From Marinoscillum pacificum (GTDB lineage Bacteria > Bacteroidota > Bacteroidia > Cytophagales > Cyclobacteriaceae): DNA of 64,000 nt. The notes under the pieces are model-generated. The model ran no database searches. It saw nothing but the letters and a program-made list of their open reading frames with translations, and had not been told where the DNA came from. Below are positions 7,251-13,677 of this stretch, in pieces. The position numbers and the translations under genes are program-made. The stretch covers positions 1,054,001-1,118,000 of the forward strand of contig NZ_JAMZMJ010000001.1 in assembly GCF_024714495.1 (NCBI RefSeq), given 5' to 3'. Numbering within the stretch: the stretch's first letter is position 1; each line of letters begins with the position of its first letter.

Positions 7251-8341
7251 TTTTACTCATTACACTTTGCACTTCATGCTATGTAAGTGAAGAACTTCCA
7301 GCCGATCAAAGAGCCTGGGAATATGACTTCCCATCAAATGTAGGTTTGAACAATTCTGCATTATACACTTTGGACAATCAAATCGACAGCAGAAATTACG
7401 CTGAGATTAATGGATTAATCATCATCAAAGATGACAAACTAGTTTTTGAGAACTATTACAATGGCCATACTCGCTCTTCCTTACACCCAGTTGGTCGTGC
7501 GACCACAGGAGTTGCTGCTTTGGTGCTTGGACTTATGATTGAACAAGGTCTTATTGCCAACCTTGACATCCCGATTTCAAACTATTTACCTGAATATCAA
7601 AATATTTTTGACACTAATCCGTCTAAGAAAAATATCACCTTTAGACACCTGCTTAGCAACCAAATGGGGGTTTCATGGAACGAGTATACAGTAAATACGG
7701 AGCGCGCTGAAAGTGACTTTTATCAAATGAAGTTACAAAGTGACTGGGCAGCATATGTATTATCACAAAACCAAGAAGCTCCTCCAGGATTAAGACTCGT
7801 TCTTAACAGCGGATCCAGCATGCTGCTTTCTAAAATTTTCGAAAGCATTCTGATTGATATCACATTAGAGGAATTTATAGATCAGGAAGTTTTCAAGCCT
7901 CTAAATATCGTTAATTATGAATGGAGCTATGACCCATCTGGAACTTTAGACCTCTGTACAGGATTATCTATCTCAACCCTTGATTTTACCAGATTAGGAT
8001 ATTTGATGCTAAACGAAGGCAGATGGACCGACAAGAGAAGAGTTATTAATAGAGATTGGATTCTTGATTGCACAATAGCACAAACTCCATTTCTTGAAGA
8101 TTTGGATTTTGGGTATTTCTGGTGGGTATTTTCTGATCAATTCAACTCGATATATACGAATAACAATGAAGCATTCTGGATTACGGGTTATAGAGGAGAA
8201 AGTATTTATGTTGTGCCAGAGGAAAAATTGGTTATTACGGTAATGGCTAATAATCCCTACAGCAATATCGTGTACAATCAATCCATGAATGTATACTTAA
8301 AAATAATTGACGCCCTTAACTTCAGTGAACAAGATTCATGA
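7229..8341 (+). CDS. Serine hydrolase (class C beta-lactamase fold) homologue lacking catalytic residues; lipoprotein
   Basis: 370 residues with a lipoprotein-like signal (MRYLSAVILLITLCTSC, possible lipid Cys at 17). The fold is that of beta-lactamase/DD-peptidase family S12: LVFENYYNGH, GLIANLDIPISNYLPEYQ, ITFRHLLSNQMG, FKPLNIVNYEWSYDPSG, DFTRLGYLMLNEGRW, GYRGESIYVVP. The active site is gone. Where SxxK should stand there is R90-A-T-T93, and the YxN tyrosine is replaced by L192 in VLNSGSS. The rest is well kept, so a binding or sensing role seems likelier than decay. It overlaps the barrel gene by 22 bases, and its stop overlaps the sigma start (ATGA). Confidence 0.75.
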   Translation: MRYLSAVILLITLCTSCYVSEELPADQRAWEYDFPSNVGLNNSALYTLDNQIDSRNYAEINGLIIIKDDKLVFENYYNGHTRSSLHPVGRATTGVAALVLGLMIEQGLIANLDIPISNYLPEYQNIFDTNPSKKNITFRHLLSNQMGVSWNEYTVNTERAESDFYQMKLQSDWAAYVLSQNQEAPPGLRLVLNSGSSMLLSKIFESILIDITLEEFIDQEVFKPLNIVNYEWSYDPSGTLDLCTGLSISTLDFTRLGYLMLNEGRWTDKRRVINRDWILDCTIAQTPFLEDLDFGYFWWVFSDQFNSIYTNNNEAFWITGYRGESIYVVPEEKLVITVMANNPYSNIVYNQSMNVYLKIIDALNFSEQDS

Positions 8342-8898
8342 AACAAGATGATGACAATGCTCTTTTCTTGAAGGTGCGTGAGGGTGACCTATCCTCCTAT
8401 GAGAAAATATTCAAGACGCATTATGGCGCTATGTCCAGATATGCGATGAGCATTGTCAGAGATCAGACGATTGGTGAAGAAATAGCTCAGGAAGTACTCA
8501 TGTACATTTGGGAGAAAAGAGCTCAAATCAATTTGACTGGGTCCTTAAAATCTTACCTTTTTTCATCTGTCAAAAACAAATGCATTAATTACATCAAACT
8601 TGAATTACCCAAGCTCCAGTCCACAACAGATCTGGATCAGGTAAGAGCTTATTCATCTACTGGGATGACAATTGATGATACCGAATTAATGAAGAAGAAA
8701 ATCCAATTCGCAATTGACCAACTTCCAGAAAAATGCAAAAATATTTTCATCCTTAGTCGATACGGAGGATTGACCTACAATGAAATTGCCGAAGAGCTTG
8801 AAATCTCCGTTAAAACAGTAGAAAACCAGGTAAGTATTGCTCTGAAAAAACTAAAAGAAAGTCTGAGTGAAGAACTAAAAGAGTATCGAATAAAATAA
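8338..8898 (+). CDS. ECF sigma factor, FecI-like
   Basis: 186 residues with region 2 (YEKIFKTHYGAMSRYAMSIV... IGEEIAQEVLMYIWEKR) and region 4 (QLPEKCKNIFILSRYGGLTYNEIAEELEISVKTVENQVSIALKKLKESL), matching the Bacteroidota FecI-type sigma-70 family 1. ATG overlaps the stop of the preceding gene (ATGA), implying coupled translation. FecR follows after 51 bases that contain a probable sigma-dependent promoter. It would drive its own fecR-TonB-DUF4249 genes when the TonB receptor senses its ligand. Confidence 0.9.
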   Translation: MKQDDDNALFLKVREGDLSSYEKIFKTHYGAMSRYAMSIVRDQTIGEEIAQEVLMYIWEKRAQINLTGSLKSYLFSSVKNKCINYIKLELPKLQSTTDLDQVRAYSSTGMTIDDTELMKKKIQFAIDQLPEKCKNIFILSRYGGLTYNEIAEELEISVKTVENQVSIALKKLKESLSEELKEYRIK

Positions 8899-8914
8899 TT
8901 TTATAACGATATTA

Positions 8915-8940
8915 GGGGTATCCAAAATAATGATTGCCTT
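8915..8940 (+). promoter_or_regulatory. Probable ECF-sigma-dependent promoter before fecR
   Basis: GGGGTA (8915-8920), 13 bases, TTGCCTT (8934-8940), then ATG of fecR at 8950. The same boxes with the same spacing and the same distance to an ATG recur at 13337-13362 and at no other place I could find in the window. The layout implies a very short or absent 5' untranslated region. Confidence 0.6.
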
Positions 8941-8949
8941 TTAAACGAC

Positions 8950-9834
8950 ATGACCTCAAAATGGTTTGACAAATATTGCCAAAAACACTACTCAGAGAGT
9001 AAAAAAACCTCAGATGATGAGGAGTTTGAGCTATTCTATGAGCTAAGTGAGTATGATGCTCCGGTTGACACAATTGCTGCATGGGCCAAGGTTTGTAATA
9101 AAATACAGCCAACAAAAAACTCCTTCTGGAGTCTTTGGAAAGTGGCTGCCGCAATAATTCTCATATCTTCATTAAGTGTCATTGGATATTTAAAATATTC
9201 ACCAACAGATATTGCTCAAAGAGAGCTGGCTTCTAAGGATGCTATCTCCAAATATGAGCTTCCTGATGGAACAAGATTGACACTAAGCAGAAATTCATCT
9301 GTCGCTCTCACAGAAGAGGACTTTTTAGGTGAAAGAAATCTACAATTAGAAGGAAAGGCTTATTTTAATGTAACTAAAGGGAGTCCATTTACTATCTCCA
9401 CTAAAAATGGTGATGTAAAAGTGTTAGGTACAAGTTTTGATGTGGATGCTCGAGATGGTCAATTAATCGTTAAAGTATATTCAGGTATAGTCCAAATCTC
9501 AAAAGGTGACAATTCCACAAAACTTCATAAAGGTGAAATTGGCATTATTGACAACACAGAATTAACAGTCTCGAATAATACAAATGTAAACAGTCAGTCG
9601 TGGAGGACGGGTGATTTTAAGTTTGACAACCAACCCCTAAAAGAAATCATTCCTCAACTAGAAGAATTCTACAATGTAGATATTAAGACTTCCAAAGCTA
9701 TTAGAGAATGTAGAGTAACTGCAGAGTTTGATGGGGACTCACTAGCTGAAGTTATCAAAACACTGACTTCTGTCCTTAACATCAAGTCTAAGAAATCAGG
9801 CAATAAGATTTCCCTTTCAGGGAAAGGTTGCTAA
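8950..9834 (+). CDS. FecR-family anti-sigma/sensor protein
   Basis: 294 residues. A cytoplasmic N-terminus (to about 60), one membrane segment at about 60-80 (WSLWKVAAAIILISSLSVIGY), the FecR domain (YELPDGTRLTLSRNSSVAL... LEGKAYFNVTKGSPFTI... VKVLGTSFDVDA, about 95-200) and a C-terminal DUF4974/STN-like domain (FKFDNQPLKEIIPQLEEFYNVDI, about 220-290). It should hold the FecI-type sigma encoded upstream and relay the periplasmic signal from the STN domain of the TonB receptor downstream. The product ends SLSGKGC. TonB receptor gene follows after about 60 bases. Confidence 0.9.
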   Translation: MTSKWFDKYCQKHYSESKKTSDDEEFELFYELSEYDAPVDTIAAWAKVCNKIQPTKNSFWSLWKVAAAIILISSLSVIGYLKYSPTDIAQRELASKDAISKYELPDGTRLTLSRNSSVALTEEDFLGERNLQLEGKAYFNVTKGSPFTISTKNGDVKVLGTSFDVDARDGQLIVKVYSGIVQISKGDNSTKLHKGEIGIIDNTELTVSNNTNVNSQSWRTGDFKFDNQPLKEIIPQLEEFYNVDIKTSKAIRECRVTAEFDGDSLAEVIKTLTSVLNIKSKKSGNKISLSGKGC

Positions 9835-9863
9835 TAACACCATATTTTTACTTCAAGAACCAA

Positions 9864-9884
9864 ACGAATTTCCACTAAATTCGT
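9864..9884 (+). promoter_or_regulatory. Hairpin just upstream of the TonB receptor start
   Basis: ACGAATTT (9864-9871), spacer CCACT, AAATTCGT (9877-9884): a perfect 8-bp inverted repeat ending 10 bases before the ATG at 9895. It is not followed by a T-run, so it is not a typical terminator. It may shape translation initiation or be chance in AT-rich DNA. Confidence 0.4.
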
Positions 9885-9894
9885 GAAGTGATTG

Positions 9895-12480
9895 ATGCCG
9901 GCTAAACTAAGAAGGATACTTTTAGTAATTCTAATGGTTATCTCAAGCACCATTGGACATGCACAATCCACATCTATACATGTGGAACCAGGCACATATT
10001 CCCTGAACCAAATACTCAAAATATTAAAAAAAGAAGGCATTCAGCTAGCCTATAGTAGTGATCGTCTCCCCGACCTTACATTTTCCCTGCGTCAGGAATA
10101 CAATGAGGTCCACAAGCTATTTGAGCAATTGAGCAAAGAAAGTGATCTACGTATTACTTTCAGAGGGAGTCAATACTTAATTACCTATCCAACTGGCGAA
10201 AACCTATCTATTAGAGGAGCCATATCAGATGCCACCTCAGGGGAGGTGCTTATTGGAGCTGCAGTATATGCAATGAACCTTGAATCGGGTGTCACTAGTA
10301 ATAATTATGGATATTACTCACTTCAGTTACCAAAAGGAAAACATGTTCTGCGAACAAACTACATTGGTTATGAAACCCGAATAGATACGATTGATATCAC
10401 CGATAGAAACCAGGTACGAAATATATCTTTAATACCGAAGACTGAAGTATTAAATGAGGTAATTGTATCTGCTTATGAGCCGGACTTAAATATAGAGAGC
10501 ACCATCCCTGGTGTCAACACGATTAACCTGAATACCAGAGGTCAAATTCCTTATTTCCTAGGAGAAGTCGATGTATTACAAGGAGCAACTCTGCTACCAG
10601 GAATCAACACACTAGGAGAAGATGCAAATGGTCTGAGCGTGCGTGGAGGCAATGTAGATCAAAACCTTATACTTCTGGATGAATCCACTATTTATAACCC
10701 AAACCACTTATATGGTTTGATTTCTATTTTCAATCCAGAGGCAGTTAATAAAATCGAAATCATGAAGGGATTCATCCCAGCATCTTATGGAGGTAGATCC
10801 TCTTCTGTGATGACCATCCACCAAAAGGAAGGAGATTATGATTCCTATCACATCACTGGTGGTATTGGAATAGTTTCGGCTAGATTAATTGCTGAAGGAC
10901 CAATCAAAAAAGACGTCAGCTCATTTATTATATCTTCCAGACAATCCTTATTTGACCTGACACTTGATGCTAATTCCACGAATTATTTTCAGGATTTCAA
11001 TGCTAAAACCAATTGGAAGATCAACCCGAAAAACACCTTCTATTTATCAGGATATCTTGGAAATGACCGTAGCACCAATGTTTTTGAGACGGACCGGATA
11101 TGGGGTAATCGAAATTTATCAATGAGATGGAATCACCTATTTGGCCAACGAGTATTTGCCAATTTTTCTGCCATTTATAGTCAGTATGATTATCGAATCA
11201 CTCAACCCAGAGAGGCGGCGAGTTTCATCGGACAATCCAACATCATTGACTACACCATCAAAACAGACTGGGGGTTTGTACTCAATAATCATAATGAGTT
11301 TAACTTCGGAGGCAGCACTTCTCTGCACCGACTAATCCCTGGATCGCGAGTGCCCTATGATGAAAACTCATCTGCTGATACGGTCATTTTAAACAAAGAA
11401 TACGGTTTAGAACAAGCAATATACCTATCTCATAAGGCTAATTATGATAAAGTAAAGATTGAATATGGGTTAAGAGTCTCCTCTCTATTTAATGTTGGAC
11501 CAGCAGATGTATACATCTATGAGGATGGAAACCCGCGAGCAGATGAAAATATTGTTGATACGATAACCTACGAACCCTACAAGTTGGCCCACTCCTATTA
11601 TGGTTTTGAGCCACGAGCATCCTTTGTCTATCAGTGGGCCAAAAACGTTAGCACTAAATTGAGTTTTACCAGGACTTATCAGTATTTGCATCTGATATCC
11701 AACACGGTAACTCCTACTCCTACGGATATATGGAAACTGAGTGATCAACACATTAAGCCTACAGAGTCCAATCATTACTCATTAGGCTTGTTTTACAATT
11801 TTGATGATAATAATTATGAAGCTTTTGTAGACGGTTATTATAAAACACTCAGCAATCTTGTAGAATATAAAAATGGAGCTGACTTACTGTTTAATGAAAA
11901 CCCCGAAACAGAATTGGTCAGTGGAGACGGCAGAAACTATGGTATCGAATTTTTCTTAAAAAAGAATAAAGGAAAACTGACAGGTTGGACCAGTTATACA
12001 CTCTCTCGCAGTGAGTTGCGGGTAGATGACCCATTCGAATCCATCAATAATGGACAGTTTTTCCCATCCAATTTTGACCGTAAACATGATATTTCAGTTG
12101 TTGGAGTTTATGAACTTACTAAAAGGCTCTTTACTTCCGTTTCCTTCAATTACAATTCAGGACGACCATATACCCGGCCTGTTGGAAAATATACTTATGA
12201 AGACATTCAGGTACCAAGATTTGAAAATCGAAATCAAGGCCGTTTACCCGCTTACCATCGAATGGATTTATCCATCAAATGGCACACAAAAAACATAAAA
12301 CCAGATGGTACCCCAAAAAGATTCAATGACTATTGGACTGTAAACATTTACAACGTTTACGGTAAAAAGAATGTCTATTCGTATGTATTTGAGGAAAATG
12401 AAGATGGTGAAACACAAGTAACCCCTTACACTGTAATAGATACCATTATTCCATCATTAAGCTATCATTTCAAGTTTTGA
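9895..12480 (+). CDS. TonB-dependent outer-membrane receptor with STN signalling domain
   Basis: About 861 residues. A signal peptide (to about residue 24), an STN domain (about 25-95: YSLNQILKILKKEGIQLAYSS), a carboxypeptidase-like CarbD_reg domain (about 103-185: SGEVLIGAAVYAMNLESG), a plug (about 215-325: LGEDANGLSVRGGNVDQNLILLDE) and a 22-strand-type barrel ending in SYHFKF with a terminal aromatic. The STN domain identifies it as a transducer that signals to FecR. The ligand is unknown; pairing with DUF4249 is common in Bacteroidota. ATG at 9895 is chosen over a TTG three bases earlier. The DUF4249 gene overlaps its end. Confidence 0.9.
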   Translation: MPAKLRRILLVILMVISSTIGHAQSTSIHVEPGTYSLNQILKILKKEGIQLAYSSDRLPDLTFSLRQEYNEVHKLFEQLSKESDLRITFRGSQYLITYPTGENLSIRGAISDATSGEVLIGAAVYAMNLESGVTSNNYGYYSLQLPKGKHVLRTNYIGYETRIDTIDITDRNQVRNISLIPKTEVLNEVIVSAYEPDLNIESTIPGVNTINLNTRGQIPYFLGEVDVLQGATLLPGINTLGEDANGLSVRGGNVDQNLILLDESTIYNPNHLYGLISIFNPEAVNKIEIMKGFIPASYGGRSSSVMTIHQKEGDYDSYHITGGIGIVSARLIAEGPIKKDVSSFIISSRQSLFDLTLDANSTNYFQDFNAKTNWKINPKNTFYLSGYLGNDRSTNVFETDRIWGNRNLSMRWNHLFGQRVFANFSAIYSQYDYRITQPREAASFIGQSNIIDYTIKTDWGFVLNNHNEFNFGGSTSLHRLIPGSRVPYDENSSADTVILNKEYGLEQAIYLSHKANYDKVKIEYGLRVSSLFNVGPADVYIYEDGNPRADENIVDTITYEPYKLAHSYYGFEPRASFVYQWAKNVSTKLSFTRTYQYLHLISNTVTPTPTDIWKLSDQHIKPTESNHYSLGLFYNFDDNNYEAFVDGYYKTLSNLVEYKNGADLLFNENPETELVSGDGRNYGIEFFLKKNKGKLTGWTSYTLSRSELRVDDPFESINNGQFFPSNFDRKHDISVVGVYELTKRLFTSVSFNYNSGRPYTRPVGKYTYEDIQVPRFENRNQGRLPAYHRMDLSIKWHTKNIKPDGTPKRFNDYWTVNIYNVYGKKNVYSYVFEENEDGETQVTPYTVIDTIIPSLSYHFKF

Positions 12481-13319
12481 GGAATCTTTATTGCTATATC
12501 GTGCTTGTATTACTGTTATGGTCTTGTCAAGACAACAACCTTGAACTTGATGACCAGGAACAACAAGTGGTTATTGAAGGTTGGTTATCTGATCTGGATA
12601 CCATTCAATTTATTAAAATTAGTTTGTCTCAAAATTTCCTTGACAACTCTGGAAAATCCTATATCGAAGATGCAGGGGTAAAAATCCGAAGTAGTAATGG
12701 AGTCACAATTGACCTAATTCATTCCTCTAATGGGCTTTATAGCACTCAATCCACTTACTCTGGACAGGAAGGAATAAACTACTTTCTTGAAGTAAGACTG
12801 TCCGATGGTAGAATCATTCAATCTAGCACCCAGAAAATGGCTAGTGCTCCCTCACTGGACACGATTAACTTCGAATACTATGAGCGAGAATCTGCAACCA
12901 ATGAAAACATCATAGAGCAAGTATTCTACCCAATCACCCAGATAAACGACAATGGTGAAGAAGAGAATTATTACCGGTTCAAAGTGTATAAAAACGATAC
13001 TTTATTCAAAGAGAGTGAAAATATCCTATTGATCAATGACAAATTTTTCAATGGAAACTCCCCTTTCATTGAAAACGAATTCACAAGTTTTGAATTTTTT
13101 GAAAGCGATTCTATAGGACTCGAACTCCAGGAAATAACCTCTACTGGCTATAATTACTTACGGAATTTAAAAAATCAAACCACATCCTTAGGGTCCACCT
13201 CATTCATCACACCTGGGCCAATCAATGGCAATATGTTTTATCTAAATTCAGATGAAAAGGTCCTTGGTTATTGGGGCACCTGCTCCATCCAGACTAACGG
13301 TATAAAAATTATTCAATAA
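12477..13319 (+). CDS. DUF4249 family lipoprotein
   Basis: 280 residues, lipoprotein signal with VLLLWSC (lipid Cys at about 17). The body (QQVVIEGWLSDLDTIQFIKISLSQNF, IEDAGVKIRSSNG, INYFLEVRLSDGRIIQSSTQKM, LGYWGTC) follows the DUF4249 pattern of a beta-rich surface-exposed partner of TonB receptors. It begins with TTG overlapping the receptor stop (TTGA), implying coupled translation. It may act like a SusD-type ligand-capture lipoprotein, but that is inference. Last gene of the overlapping operon. Confidence 0.8.
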   Translation: MRNLYCYIVLVLLLWSCQDNNLELDDQEQQVVIEGWLSDLDTIQFIKISLSQNFLDNSGKSYIEDAGVKIRSSNGVTIDLIHSSNGLYSTQSTYSGQEGINYFLEVRLSDGRIIQSSTQKMASAPSLDTINFEYYERESATNENIIEQVFYPITQINDNGEEENYYRFKVYKNDTLFKESENILLINDKFFNGNSPFIENEFTSFEFFESDSIGLELQEITSTGYNYLRNLKNQTTSLGSTSFITPGPINGNMFYLNSDEKVLGYWGTCSIQTNGIKIIQ

Positions 13320-13336
13320 AATTTCAATTTCTTTTG

Positions 13337-13362
13337 GGGGTACATCAGCGATTAGTTGCCTT
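13337..13362 (+). promoter_or_regulatory. Second copy of the probable ECF-sigma promoter
   Basis: GGGGTA (13337-13342), 13 bases, TTGCCTT (13356-13362), ATG at 13372. Box sequence, spacer length and distance to ATG (16 bases from the first T) are identical to the copy before fecR, while the spacer sequence differs, as expected for a functional promoter rather than a duplicated block. Confidence 0.6.
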
Positions 13363-13371
13363 ACTGGTGAT

Positions 13372-13482
13372 ATGTTCAAAAAATTAGCCGTTTTAATGAT
13401 CACAATGCTTTTTGCCACGGTAGGCATGAAAGCTGCAAAAAGAGCCAAAACAGGCTCTAATGAAGAATTCATTTATTACTGA
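13372..13482 (+). CDS. Tiny exported or membrane peptide in the sigma regulon
   Basis: A 36-residue ORF: MFKKLAVLMITMLFATVGMK then AAKRAKTGSNEEFIYY. The N-terminus has the Lys-Lys start and hydrophobic core of a signal peptide. ATG is placed exactly like fecR's relative to the GGGGTA-N13-TTGCCTT promoter, which is the best evidence for expression. It overlaps the next ORF (13460) in the +1 frame by 23 bases, so the two may be one gene broken by a frameshift or two coupled ORFs. No family recognised. Confidence 0.5.
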   Translation: MFKKLAVLMITMLFATVGMKAAKRAKTGSNEEFIYY

Positions 13483-13675
13483 AATTGAGATGATGGTGAA
13501 TAGAGAAAACAAAATATCTAAAGGTTTAGACAAGCTAATCAAAAGCAAGAGAAGCAACCATTTCCCGAATAGTCAGGACATTTTCGTAGGTGACCCTGCA
13601 GTTAGATCAAATTATTTTGATGCTTTCTACCAGGCTCAGCTAACCGAAATCGCTTATTCAGAGGCAAAGTTCTAA
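13460..13675 (+). CDS. Small hypothetical protein after the 36-residue peptide
   Basis: 71 residues, soluble, charged at first (MKNSFITEIEMMVNRENKIS) with a C-terminal stretch of SQDIFVGDPAVRSNYFDAF. It begins inside the previous ORF, +1 frame, and ends 2 bases before the convergent hybrid kinase gene. Reading the two ORFs as one would give an exported protein of about 100 residues with a normal signal peptide. No homology recognised. The ATG at 13460 or the pair at 13490/13493 could be the start. Confidence 0.4.
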   Translation: MKNSFITEIEMMVNRENKISKGLDKLIKSKRSNHFPNSQDIFVGDPAVRSNYFDAFYQAQLTEIAYSEAKF

Positions 13676-13677
13676 AA

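Noticed and set aside
11137-11775. Several short ORFs on both strands inside the TonB receptor gene
   Set aside because: They are shadows of the receptor frame and carry no recognisable protein features.
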